A stretch of DNA of 64,000 nucleotides from CAVTWJ01 sp964525605 (GTDB taxonomy: Bacteria > Oederibacteriota > Muellerivitia > Muellerivitales > Muellerivitaceae): NCBI GenBank assembly GCA_964525605.1, contig CAZGKT010000002.1, positions 1-64,000 on the forward strand, read 5' to 3'. The notes under the pieces were generated by a model. The model was not told the origin of the DNA, searched no databases, and saw only the letters and a list, made by a program, of their open reading frames with translations. The first letter of the stretch is position 1, and each line of letters starts with the position of its first letter. Made by a program: the position numbers and the translations under genes. Below, piece after piece: positions 55,146 to 63,757 of this stretch.

Positions 55146-56435
55146 TTACAAGTTATAGAACACTTCCCGGCCCTTGTACTGGGCCGCGGCGCCCAGCCAT
55201 TCCTCGATGCGCAGAAGCTGATTGTACTTGGCGATACGGTCCGTGCGGCTGGCCGAACCGGTCTTGATCTGCCCGGCATTGGTGGCCACCACGATATCGG
55301 CGATGGTGGTGTCCTCGGTCTCGCCCGAGCGGTGGGAAACAATGGCGGTGTAACCGGCCTTTTTGGCCATTTCGATGGCTTCCAGGGTCTCGGTTAAGGT
55401 TCCGATCTGGTTGACCTTGATGAGAATCGAGTTGGCGATTCCCTTCTCAATGCCCTCTTTCAGCTTCTGGGTATTGGTCACGAACAGGTCGTCCCCGACA
55501 ATCTGGATCTTCTTGCCCAGTTTCTCAGTCATCAGCTTGAAGCCGTCCCAGTCGTTCTCGTCCAGGCCGTCCTCAATGGTGATGATGGGGTACTTGCTCA
55601 CCAACCCCTCGTAAAATTCCACCATTTCCAGGCTGCTTTTTTCCTTTTGCGCCTCGGCTTCCATAATGTACTTTTTCTTGGCCTTGTCGTAAAAGCTGGA
55701 AGAGGCGGCGTCCAGGCCGATCAAAACATCCTTACCGGGCTCGTAATTGGCTTTCTTGATGGCTTCCATAATCACCTGCAAAGCCTCTTCGTTGGATTTC
55801 AAATCGGGCGCGAAACCGCCCTCGTCGCCAACCGAGGTATTCAGGTGCTTGGCATGCAGAACTGCCTTGAGGGAATGAAACACTTCCGCCCCCATGCGAA
55901 GCGCCTCTTTAAAGGAAGGCGCGCCCACGGGCAAGATCATGAATTCCTGAAGGTCCACGTTGTTATCGGCGTGCACCCCGCCGTTGATAATGTTCATCAT
56001 GGGCACGGGCAAGAGGTGGCCGTTGGAGCCGCCCAGGTAACGGTAAAGGGGAAGCTTGCAGGAAATCGCCGCAGCCTTGGCGGCGGCCAAAGAGACGCCC
56101 AAAATGGCGTTGGCCCCCAGCTTGGCCTTGTTCGGGGTTCCGTCCAGTTCGATCATGAAAGCGTCCAGGGCCCTCTGGTCACGGGCGTCCATGCCCTTCA
56201 CCTTGGGGGCGATCTTGGTGGCCACGTTTTCCACGGCCTTCAAAACGCCCTTGCCACCGTAGCGTTTCTTGTCGCCGTCACGAAGCTCCACCGCCTCGTA
56301 TTCTCCGGTGGAGGCGCCGGATGGCACCGCCGCGCGGCCCAAGGAGCCGTCTTCCAAAAAGACCTCGGCTTCGACGGTGGGGTTTCCACGGGAATCCAGA
56401 ATTTCACGGGCTTTAACTTCGACGATGCGGCTCAT
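55146..56435 (-). CDS. eno: Enolase
   Basis: 429 aa. Converts 2-phosphoglycerate to phosphoenolpyruvate and may join an RNA degradosome. Motifs: AREILDSRGNPTVEAEVFL, SGASTGEYEAVELRDGD, metal-site Asp in GLDAASSSF, the catalytic Glu and Lys regions (GDEGGFAPDL, ILIKVNQIGTLTETLEA) and SHRSGETEDTTIADIVVAT. Strong GAGGAGG ribosome site. It is not adjacent to the other glycolytic genes. Confidence 0.98.
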   Translation of the reverse strand: MSRIVEVKAREILDSRGNPTVEAEVFLEDGSLGRAAVPSGASTGEYEAVELRDGDKKRYGGKGVLKAVENVATKIAPKVKGMDARDQRALDAFMIELDGTPNKAKLGANAILGVSLAAAKAAAISCKLPLYRYLGGSNGHLLPVPMMNIINGGVHADNNVDLQEFMILPVGAPSFKEALRMGAEVFHSLKAVLHAKHLNTSVGDEGGFAPDLKSNEEALQVIMEAIKKANYEPGKDVLIGLDAASSSFYDKAKKKYIMEAEAQKEKSSLEMVEFYEGLVSKYPIITIEDGLDENDWDGFKLMTEKLGKKIQIVGDDLFVTNTQKLKEGIEKGIANSILIKVNQIGTLTETLEAIEMAKKAGYTAIVSHRSGETEDTTIADIVVATNAGQIKTGSASRTDRIAKYNQLLRIEEWLGAAAQYKGREVFYNL

Positions 56436-56483
56436 GGCTCCTCCTCAAGATGAAAAAAGTGAAAACGGGAATAACAGGGGGAA

Positions 56484-56513
56484 ATTCTACGCTCGGGGCC
56501 TAAAGCCCCGCAA
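56484..56513 (-). promoter_or_regulatory. Candidate eno promoter with a hairpin in the spacer
   Basis: TAGAAT (56484-56489) with TTGCGG 18 bases upstream. A perfect CGGGGC/GCCCCG hairpin (56494-56510) fills the spacer. It could be an operator, or the end of the DUF1015 transcript. Confidence 0.35.
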
Positions 56514-56553
56514 GATTTTCCATGTTAATTGGTCTTCAGCACCGTTAAATGGC

Positions 56554-57864
56554 TTAGAAAGAGTCCAAACGGTTGAAAACAAGACCGGTGACAAGCTTCG
56601 GGTAAAAGTAGGTGGATTTTTGCGGCATCCGCTCCTGGTTCAAGGCGATTTCCCGAAGCTGGTCGATGCGGGTGGGGTTCAAAAAGAACACCGCCGCGAA
56701 TTCCTTTTTCTTTAACGCCGTAACCGCCTCCTCCGCCCGGCTGGTAAAGGAAATCTCATGCTCCACCTTTTCTTTCGTGATGCCAAAAAAAGGCTCCAGG
56801 ATCAGGCGGTGCAAAAGGGTGACATCCAGTTTTCGCTGCGCGGGAGAGACATCGTGAAGCAGAGGACTCTTTTCGACCGCTTTGGAAAATTGCAGGGCGT
56901 AGAGCTTTTTCCCGTCAAAAGATAACCCCAAGGTGGAATGGGTTTTCCCAAGATCTTCCAGCCATTTCCAGGGCGCCGTTCCGGCGATGGGCTTGGGGTA
57001 GGCGTGCAGTTCCCCCAGGGATGACAGGCGGCTCAACAAAAGCGCGGACGATGAGACGATTCGGGATGGCAGCATCCGGTGCGTCGGCAAGATCACCAGC
57101 CCCGGATCTTCCATCGCCACGAACATCATCTGCACGAAATCAAAGGGCCTGGTTCCAACGGCGCCCTTACTTTTTTCCGATTGGATCGCCTGATAATTCA
57201 GAGCCGTCTCGTAGCGGTGATGGCCGTCGGCGATAAACAAAGTGGCGTCCTTCATTTTGGCTTGAAGTCCCTTAATCCACTTATCGTCCGTGACAGCCCA
57301 AACCTGGTTTTGAATGCCCTTGGGATATTCCACTCTCATGTCGGCCTTGCGTGAAGAAGCCTTTTTCAAAAGGAAACCTACACCCTTTTTGTCGGGATAG
57401 AGGGAAAAGATACAGCTGAAATTGGCGTTCGTGGCCTGGGTCAGTTTCAAACGGTCGGCCTTGGGCCCTGCCAGGGTGTGCTCGTGGGCCAGGATGCCGC
57501 CCTTCTTCTTTCCAAAAGGGGTCAGTTGGGAAAGGGCGATAAAACCGGTGCGGTGAAACACACGGCCGTCCAGGTCAAAGGATTGGCGATAAATATAAAC
57601 GGCGGGTTTTGCTTCCCTTTTAAGCACATTGGATTTTTGCCAGGCCAGGAACGTTTTCTTGGCTTTGGCATAGTCGGAAGCGCTGTGGGTTTCATGGCTG
57701 GGGTTTCCCAGGATCAGGCGGATCACATTTTTGGCGTCCGCGGCCAAAAGTTCTTTTTTTTGCTGGCTTGAAATGACGTCGTAAGGAGGGGCAACCACTT
57801 TTTTAAGGGCTTGGGGGAAAGAAACACCATAACGAACGGCTCGATAGGCTCGAATCTTTGCCAT
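56554..57864 (-). CDS. DUF1015 family protein
   Basis: 436 aa. Soluble, with the family marks RYG..FP..L..VVAPPYDVIS near the N-terminus, LAHEHTLAGPKADRL and the invariant IADGHHRYETAL. The GHHRYET motif suggests a metal- or phosphate-binding enzyme, related in some lineages to a SpoU/HTH-like or serine-kinase activity, but no function is firmly assigned. It lies between nrdR and eno without obvious coupling. Confidence 0.9.
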   Translation of the reverse strand: MAKIRAYRAVRYGVSFPQALKKVVAPPYDVISSQQKKELLAADAKNVIRLILGNPSHETHSASDYAKAKKTFLAWQKSNVLKREAKPAVYIYRQSFDLDGRVFHRTGFIALSQLTPFGKKKGGILAHEHTLAGPKADRLKLTQATNANFSCIFSLYPDKKGVGFLLKKASSRKADMRVEYPKGIQNQVWAVTDDKWIKGLQAKMKDATLFIADGHHRYETALNYQAIQSEKSKGAVGTRPFDFVQMMFVAMEDPGLVILPTHRMLPSRIVSSSALLLSRLSSLGELHAYPKPIAGTAPWKWLEDLGKTHSTLGLSFDGKKLYALQFSKAVEKSPLLHDVSPAQRKLDVTLLHRLILEPFFGITKEKVEHEISFTSRAEEAVTALKKKEFAAVFFLNPTRIDQLREIALNQERMPQKSTYFYPKLVTGLVFNRLDSF

Positions 57865-57891
57865 TTTTCACCTTTCAATAGTAAAAACTTT

Positions 57892-57990
57892 TTCACCGCG
57901 AAGGCGCGAAGAACAACTAATGAAAATCCGGTTCAACAAAAGTATAAAATAAAATTCTAATTTTGGCCTTCTCCGCGTCTCTGCGGTTAA
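57892..57990. repeat. Extragenic inverted repeat of the CGCAGAG type
   Basis: Left arm (57892-57912) reads ACCGCGAAGGCGCGAAG; the right arm (57966-57990) on the opposite strand reads TTAACCGCAGAGACGCGGAG. The arms face each other across an AT-rich centre of about 53 bases. I recognise such ACCGCAGAGACGC modules as common dispersed repeats in many bacterial genomes; whether they recur elsewhere in this genome cannot be seen. Confidence 0.6.
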
Positions 57991-58011
57991 TTGTCTTTGT
58001 TTGGGGTTTTT

Positions 58012-58467
58012 CTACTTCTTCGCCATCAGCTTCTTCACTTCGTCCATGAAGGCGCCGATATCCTTGAATTGGCGATACACACTGGCGAATCGGACATAAG
58101 CCACATCATCCATATCTTTCAGCCGCCCAATGACCATCTCGCCAATCTCAGTGGAATTGATTTCCTTGGCCGCCCGTTCCATTAAGAGGTTCTCGATATC
58201 ATCCACCGCAGCCTCAATTTTTTCCGAGGAGACCGGCCTCTTCTCGACCGCTTTGCGGATTCCGGCCACGATTTTGAGACGGTCAAAGGGTTCCCGACGC
58301 CCATCCCGCTTCACGACCATGGGCAAAATTTCTTCGATTTGCTCGTAAGTCGTAAAACGCTTCTCGCACTTCAGACATTCTCTACGCCGACGTATGGCCG
58401 AGCCCCCCTTGGAGGGGCGAGAGTCCATGACCTTGTCTTCTTGGTGACCACAAAAAGGACACTTCAT
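58012..58467 (-). CDS. nrdR: Transcriptional repressor NrdR
   Basis: 151 aa. Zinc ribbon C3-x2-C6 and C31-x2-C34 (MKCPFCG, CLKCEKRFTTYE), then an ATP-cone (VVKRDGRREPFDRLKIVAGI) that senses dATP/ATP. NrdR represses ribonucleotide reductase genes; none are in this window. AAGGAG precedes the ATG. Confidence 0.97.
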   Translation of the reverse strand: MKCPFCGHQEDKVMDSRPSKGGSAIRRRRECLKCEKRFTTYEQIEEILPMVVKRDGRREPFDRLKIVAGIRKAVEKRPVSSEKIEAAVDDIENLLMERAAKEINSTEIGEMVIGRLKDMDDVAYVRFASVYRQFKDIGAFMDEVKKLMAKK

Positions 58468-58505
58468 CCGGCGTCTCCTTGGCGAATTAAATACAACGGG
58501 CGGGG

Positions 58506-58514
58506 ATTATACCA
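58506..58514 (-). promoter_or_regulatory. Extended -10 promoter of nrdR
   Basis: On the minus strand TGGTATAAT is a perfect extended -10. It lies about 39 bases before the nrdR ATG. No good -35 is present. Confidence 0.6.
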
Positions 58515-58555
58515 CAGGTAGGGGCTAGGACACGGAATCCGACAATCGAGAAATA

Positions 58556-59416
58556 TCAAGGTATGAGTTCAGTTCCAATGCCCTCGGGGGTAAATATTTC
58601 CAATAAAAGGGCATGAGGTTGGGTTCCATCAATGATATGGGTTTTTCTTACTCCCGCCTTTAATGCGTGAAGGCAGGCCCCCACCTTGGGAATCATCCCG
58701 CCTGAAATAACCCCTTTTTTGATTAGTTTTGCCACTTCTCCGGCCTTGATGGTCGTAAACAGACTCTTGGGATCATCCTTCTTTTTGCAGATGCCTGGCA
58801 CATCCGTCAGAAAAACCAGTTTTTCTGCTTTCAACGCTCCCGCGATAGCCCCAGCCGCCTCATCCGCATTTACATTGTAGGTCTTTCCATCTTTCCCCAT
58901 TCCAAGAGGCGCGATCACTGGGATGAATTGTTCTTTATCAAGAATATCCAGCACAGCGGTATTCACCTTGGAGACCTTACCCACAAAGCCTATATCCTTG
59001 CCGGTTTTGGAAGTAACGCGAGTGGCCTGAAGCAATCCTCCGTCTTTACCCGACAATCCCACGGCCTGTCCGCCCAATTGTTGGATAACGCTTACAAGTT
59101 CTTTGTTGATCTTTCCGCCAAGAACCATTTCTACAACTTCCATTGTCGGCAAATCGGTGACCCGCAATCCATCCACAAACCTGGAACGGATGCCCAGTTT
59201 CTCTGTCAGGCGGGTAATGTCTTTTCCGCCGCCATGAACCACCACCGGACGCATTCCCACGAATTTCATTAGGACGATGTCCTGAAGGGTGTTCTTGAGT
59301 TCATCGTCGCCCGATCGGGTGCTCCCGCCGTATTTCACCACCACTGTGGCGCCGTACCATTTTCGGATATAGGGGAAGGCTTCGACTATGATTTGGGCCT
59401 TTTGGGCGGGATCCAT
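58556..59416 (-). CDS. argB: Acetylglutamate kinase
   Basis: 286 aa from the ATG at 59416 (MDPAQKAQIIVEA), preceded by AGGA at 9 bases; an ATG at 59437 is also possible. Phosphorylates N-acetylglutamate, the step before argC. Motifs: VVVKYGGST (ATP lysine), VVVHGGGKDITR, GLSGKDGGLL, NVNADEAAGAIAGAL and GGMIPKVGACLHAL. An N-terminal helix near YIRKWYG fits the arginine-sensitive hexameric type. It follows topA at once. Confidence 0.95.
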   Translation of the reverse strand: MDPAQKAQIIVEAFPYIRKWYGATVVVKYGGSTRSGDDELKNTLQDIVLMKFVGMRPVVVHGGGKDITRLTEKLGIRSRFVDGLRVTDLPTMEVVEMVLGGKINKELVSVIQQLGGQAVGLSGKDGGLLQATRVTSKTGKDIGFVGKVSKVNTAVLDILDKEQFIPVIAPLGMGKDGKTYNVNADEAAGAIAGALKAEKLVFLTDVPGICKKKDDPKSLFTTIKAGEVAKLIKKGVISGGMIPKVGACLHALKAGVRKTHIIDGTQPHALLLEIFTPEGIGTELIP

Positions 59417-59441
59417 TTTGTCGTGTCCTGGGGTCATGGAA

Positions 59442-62003
59442 CTAATCGAAACTGGGAGCAGGGGGCGCGGCCGCGACAGGGGCAGCTGTGGCAGGGGCGT
59501 TCGGATTGCCTTCAGCGTTTGGCATTTCCTTATAGTCGCATTCCTTATTGGGACAGGAAACATGGGGCCCCAGAGTCTTCAAATACTTATCCGTCAGGTA
59601 AGGGCTTCCACATTGGGGGCAGGGCCGGTTCAAGGGTTTGTACCATGAAATGAATTTGCAGTTGGGGTAGTTGTTACACCCATAAAACACCCCCCGCTGG
59701 GAACCCCGAGAAACCACCTGCCCGTCGGCGCAAAGGGGGCACTTGATCCCCAACGGGATTGGCTTGGCGGTCTTGCATTCGGGGTACTTGGAACAGGCCA
59801 AAAATTTTCCAAACCGGCCCATTTTGACAACCATGGCGGCACCGCACTTCGGGCACTTTTCATCGGTAATAGTGTCGGCATCCACCTGGATCGAACCGTC
59901 GGCCGTTTCCTTCAGGCTCTTGGTGGATTGGCATTCGGGGTATTTGGAACAGGCCAAAAACTTGCCGTGTCTTCCCCACTTCACAATCATCATCTGCCCG
60001 CATTTTTCGCAGGGGATGTCGGTGACAATCTCGATCTTCGCTTTTTCCTCGCCCATCAGCTTTTCCGCCGCGGCCAAAACGTCTTTAAAGGGAACGTAAA
60101 ACTCGCCGATGACCTTGCGCCATTCTTGTTCCCCGGCCTCCACCTGGTCCAATTCGCCTTCCATCTTGGCCGTGAATTCGTAGTCGAGAATGGTAGGGAA
60201 ATTTTTCATCAAAAGCCCCAGCACCAGATTGCCCAATTCGGCCAAAAAAAACCTTCCGCTTTCCTTCTTCACATACCGCCGGTTCTGGATGGTTTCCAGG
60301 GTCGGGGCGTAGGTCGAAGGGCGGCCGATGCCCATTTCTTCCAGGGTCTTGATCATGGAAGCGTCGGTGAACCTCGGGGGCGGCTGGGTGAAATGCTGTT
60401 CCTGGATGGGTTCTTTCCAGATCATCTTTTGGTTTTCTTCAATGCCGGAAAGCTTGTTCGAGTTGACCTTTCCGGTCACTTCCCCATCCGTGCCCGGGTC
60501 GCCTTCTTTTTTGTCCTCGTCGGCGGCTTCCTCGTAAACCTTGGTGTAGCCCTCAAAGAGGGTTTCGGTTCCGGAAACGCGGAAAACCGCGATGTCGCCT
60601 GAAATCTCCACCGAGGTTTCCCGGTAGAGGGCGTTGGACATTTGGCTGGCCAAGAAATCTTCCCAGATGAGCTGGTAAAGCTTGAATTGTTCGGGCGTCA
60701 GGTAACTCTTCATCTTTTCGGGCGTGCGGAAAACCGAGGTGGGCCGGATGGCCTCATGGGCGTCCTGGATCTTGCCCTTGCTGGTCGTATCCCGGTCGCC
60801 GGGGCCCTTGTACTTTTCCCCGTAGGTTTCCACGATGAACTTGGTGGCTTCCGCCTTGGCTTCGGGCGAAATGCGCTTGGAGTCGGTACGCATATAGGTA
60901 ATCAACCCGACCGGCGCCGACTCCCCTACTTCAATACCTTCATAGAGGCCCTGGGCGATGGACATGGTCTTTCGAGCCCCGAAGCGCAGTTGTTTATAGG
61001 ACTCCTGTTGGAGCTTGGAGGTGGTGAAAGGCATGGGGGGTTTCTTGCTTTTTTCCCGGTGCAAAACGGCGGAAACCTTAAAATCGGCCTTTTCCAGTTT
61101 TTCCAAGAGGGCTTGGGTCTCCTCTTGGGTTTTCAGGTCGGGCTTTTCGCCATTCACCTTGGCCAATTTGGTACGTATGATCTTGTTGGCTACGGTTAAG
61201 AAGTCGGCTTCCAGGGTCCAGTATTCCACCGGCTTAAACCCCTCGATTTCCTTTTCCCGCTCGTAAATCAGCCTCAAGGCAACGGACTGCACCCGGCCGG
61301 CGGATAAGCCACGGCGTATGTTCTGCCAAAGCAGGGGCGAAATGCCGTAACCTACCAGCCGGTCCAGCACCCTTCGGGCCTGCTGGGCATCGACCATGTG
61401 CATATCGATTTCCTGGGGATGGAGGATGGCTTCCTCAATGGCGGGTTTGGTGATTTCGTTCAAACGCAGGCGGTACATGGGGGGCTGTTTGGCCAGGCCG
61501 GTCAGGAAGTTCTTGATATGCCAGCTGATAGCTTCGCCTTCCCGGTCTGGGTCCGTGGCTAGGAATATGACTTCTGCTTTTTGAGAGGCTTTCTTGAGTT
61601 CCCGAATAATGGGGGCTTTGCCCCGAATGTTGATGTATTGAGGGTTGAAGTTGTTTTCCAGATCCACGCCCAGCTTGCTCTTGGGCAGGTCGACCAAATG
61701 GCCCTTGGAGGCCAAAACCACAAAATCCGACCCCAGGTACTTGTTGATGGTTTTCGCCTTCGAAGGCGACTCTACAATCACCAGTTTCTTATTTTCGTTC
61801 TTCTTTGGTTTAGGGGCCTTTTTCACCTTGGGCTTCTCGGGAGAATTGGGGTCTTTGGGCGCCTTGGGCTTTTTGGCCTTCTTGGGGGTTTCAGCTGTTT
61901 CGAGGGGAGCGGTGACCACGGGGGTCTCAGGAATGGAAGGATTTTCCCCAATGACCTTATTCTCAGAGGTCACGGGAGTCTCAGGTAGATGGTCGGTTGG
62001 CAC
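59442..62003 (-). CDS. topA: DNA topoisomerase I
   Basis: 853 aa from a GTG at 62003. This start has GGAG 8 bases upstream and lies downstream of a good promoter whose transcript would begin near 62067. The in-frame ATG at 62087 falls inside that promoter and is rejected. Residues 1-75 are a Pro/Lys/Ala-rich tail (KKAKKPKAPKDPNSPEKP) before the Toprim domain (VIVESPSKAKTI, DPDREGEAISWHI). The catalytic Tyr is in LITYMRTDS. Four C-terminal zinc ribbons follow (CEKCG, CPKCG, CPLC and CPQCG with their partners). It relaxes negative supercoils. Confidence 0.95.
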   Translation of the reverse strand: MPTDHLPETPVTSENKVIGENPSIPETPVVTAPLETAETPKKAKKPKAPKDPNSPEKPKVKKAPKPKKNENKKLVIVESPSKAKTINKYLGSDFVVLASKGHLVDLPKSKLGVDLENNFNPQYINIRGKAPIIRELKKASQKAEVIFLATDPDREGEAISWHIKNFLTGLAKQPPMYRLRLNEITKPAIEEAILHPQEIDMHMVDAQQARRVLDRLVGYGISPLLWQNIRRGLSAGRVQSVALRLIYEREKEIEGFKPVEYWTLEADFLTVANKIIRTKLAKVNGEKPDLKTQEETQALLEKLEKADFKVSAVLHREKSKKPPMPFTTSKLQQESYKQLRFGARKTMSIAQGLYEGIEVGESAPVGLITYMRTDSKRISPEAKAEATKFIVETYGEKYKGPGDRDTTSKGKIQDAHEAIRPTSVFRTPEKMKSYLTPEQFKLYQLIWEDFLASQMSNALYRETSVEISGDIAVFRVSGTETLFEGYTKVYEEAADEDKKEGDPGTDGEVTGKVNSNKLSGIEENQKMIWKEPIQEQHFTQPPPRFTDASMIKTLEEMGIGRPSTYAPTLETIQNRRYVKKESGRFFLAELGNLVLGLLMKNFPTILDYEFTAKMEGELDQVEAGEQEWRKVIGEFYVPFKDVLAAAEKLMGEEKAKIEIVTDIPCEKCGQMMIVKWGRHGKFLACSKYPECQSTKSLKETADGSIQVDADTITDEKCPKCGAAMVVKMGRFGKFLACSKYPECKTAKPIPLGIKCPLCADGQVVSRGSQRGVFYGCNNYPNCKFISWYKPLNRPCPQCGSPYLTDKYLKTLGPHVSCPNKECDYKEMPNAEGNPNAPATAAPVAAAPPAPSFD

Positions 62004-62073
62004 GAATAGGTCTCCAAATGTTTTTGATAGCCGTATATAAAGAAGACACTCGGCATCAGTTACGTGGGGTGAA

Positions 62074-62102
62074 GGATAGGTAGCCATCTACCCTTTGTCA
62101 AG
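62074..62102 (-). promoter_or_regulatory. topA promoter
   Basis: On the minus strand TTGACA (62097-62102), a 17-base spacer and TATCCT (62074-62079). It settles the topA start at 62003. Confidence 0.75.
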
Positions 62103-62289
62103 TTTTGGTGGTTTGCCTACTAGGGGTGGGGGCGGACTTTGGACTGATTTTACGGTACTTTTCGCAATGAAAACTATTTACCCCAAAGACACCCTGGCGT
62201 CCAAAACGGCGAAAGAAATATATTGTTTTGAGTCCAAATTTAGCTTTTTAATATTCTCCGTGCCTTTTCCTGCTTCGTCCTTTGGATAA

Positions 62290-62326
62290 AGGTGTTCGGA
62301 CTTTACCGTTCTCCGAATTAACACCT
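62290..62326 (-). terminator. Hairpin after the third PilZ gene
   Basis: AGGTG and TTCGGA pair with TCCGAA and CACCT, with a 4-base bulge. Followed on the minus strand by TTATCC, so the U-tract is poor. The rest of 62103-62356 is AT-rich, with an 8-base inverted repeat TTTGGACT/AGTCCAAA (62139-62146, 62231-62238). Confidence 0.45.
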
Positions 62327-62356
62327 AAGTTTGGCAGTGCGATTAAGGCGGGAGAG

Positions 62357-62761
62357 TTATTTCTCTTTTTCAGAATTTTCTAAAAAATCTTTTAGGGCCG
62401 TCTTGTCTTCTTCCGGCATCAGTAAAAGCTTGATTCCGGCACCCGCCTTCGCAATTCGAACCACTTCGGCGTAAGCAAAAAAGTGTTTTAGCTTTTTTCC
62501 GGGGACCGAAATATCCAAACTAAAAATGTCCCACAATTTCACCGGGCGATCAGTTTTAATGAACATCCCGCTCAAGCTCAAATCTTTAGCCAAAGCGTGG
62601 GTGCCCCTGATTTTACCCAGTTCTTTCTTGTCCTCGACCAAACGGTAATGCACCGGGATTTTCACCTTAACCCGGGAGTGCTCCCGTTTTTCGAGGAAAG
62701 AATTGGGGGGGGGCGTCGTGTCATCTTCCCCGCCGCTGAAGGCCTGCAAAATTTTATTCAT
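62357..62761 (-). CDS. PilZ-domain protein
   Basis: 134 aa. A short N-terminal tail (about 20 residues) precedes a PilZ domain with REHSR (RxxxR) at about 26-30 and DLSLSG (DxSxxG) near 64. Both c-di-GMP motifs are intact. It lies alone between the PEBP pseudogene and topA. Confidence 0.85.
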   Translation of the reverse strand: MNKILQAFSGGEDDTTPPPNSFLEKREHSRVKVKIPVHYRLVEDKKELGKIRGTHALAKDLSLSGMFIKTDRPVKLWDIFSLDISVPGKKLKHFFAYAEVVRIAKAGAGIKLLLMPEEDKTALKDFLENSEKEK

Positions 62762-62958
62762 GATGGCGCACTATTGCCCAGGTAGGGTCTTAGATTCAAG
62801 AGGAGGGGGGATAAAAAATTTCCGTTTTGGGCCCTAGTTCAAAAACCTCCCCGATAGATAAAGGGGGCGCTGATCGAACATTTCGGCAAAAAACGATCGG
62901 CGGAGCGATGAGCGCCACTTCTTTAGGATAAATAGCGACAGATATTCAATACACCCTA
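62762..62958. other. Structured intergenic region
   Basis: Holds a nested inverted repeat GGCGCT/AGCGCC with inner GATCG/CGATC, and a CCCC/GGGG hairpin beside it. No gene seen. Confidence 0.4.
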
Positions 62959-63584
62959 TTACCGAGCCTTAGGATTAAGGGTAAAGGTGCAAGATAGGGT
63001 CGCTTTCTCAATCACTTTGCCGTTTAAAGCGTTGAGCACATCCTGACCAGTGAAATTACCTTCCACGGGGCACTTTTTTTCCCTGATGGCCAAAAGAGTG
63101 AATTGGTATTTGTGAATTTTTTCATCATTCCACGGAGGGCCCGCTCCGTCATAGTCAAAATAATTTCCTTCCATGGCCGGGTTGCCCTTGAACCAATTGG
63201 TGTAGTCGTTCAATCCCTGCCGCATGCCCCGCGGCGCGGCCGGGCCGAATTTCCCTTTGGCCGTCATTTCTTTGCTGAACTCACCGGGTGGATCGGAGAG
63301 GCGCCGGTGGGAATATCCACCAATACCTAGTGAATAAATTTCACTCTTGGAAAATCACAAGGAACGGTCTTGTCCGTTTTATTGACCAGGTCTCGGTTAG
63401 AAGGGGCATCATTATCATGCATCAGCAGGACCAACGACTTGGTGTCGCGCGAAACTTCGCCCCAGGCCGAGTGGGGATTTTTGTTTCCGGCCATAATGGC
63501 GTGTTGAGTGGGATGGGGTTTAATAAAAACATAGTCGTCCCGCAATCGTCCACCTTCTCCAACGGTATCGCTCCAAAGCTTCAT
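62959..63584 (-). pseudogene. PEBP-family (YbhB/YbcL, Raf-kinase-inhibitor-like) pseudogene
   Basis: An intact N-terminal part begins at 63584 with an excellent AAGGAGG site and reaches the family motif DNDAP. At 63327-63329 the codon expected to be Trp (HW in the family) is TAG. In the same frame the reading continues VLVDIPTGASPIHP, then a one-base loss near 63284-63288 shifts to the frame that encodes MTAKGKFGPAAPRG and the C-terminal GPPWNDEKIHKYQFTLLAI. Rejoined, the protein would be about 208 aa. Two lesions argue for a real pseudogene, though assembly errors cannot be excluded. Confidence 0.82.
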
Positions 63585-63757
63585 AACGCCTCCTTCTCAC
63601 GAGGACCCCAACGGGCCTTCTGAATTGATAAATCATTTTAGACATCAAACCTTCATTCTCGCGTCATGTAATGGGAAAAAAACTGGTTTATCGAGAAATT
63701 TCGCTTGAATCTAATTTTCCTTTGGAAATCAACACGGTGGAGCGAGGAGCGGTCCAA

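Noticed and set aside
55647..56453. 268-codon plus-strand frame
   Set aside because: Antisense of eno; Val/Gly/His-rich composition is a complement artefact.
62003..62087. Longer topA start at 62087
   Set aside because: It lies inside the topA promoter; the GTG at 62003 has the ribosome site.
63327..63329. TAG in the PEBP gene as recoded amino acid
   Set aside because: TAG is used as a normal stop in topA in this window, and a frameshift follows.
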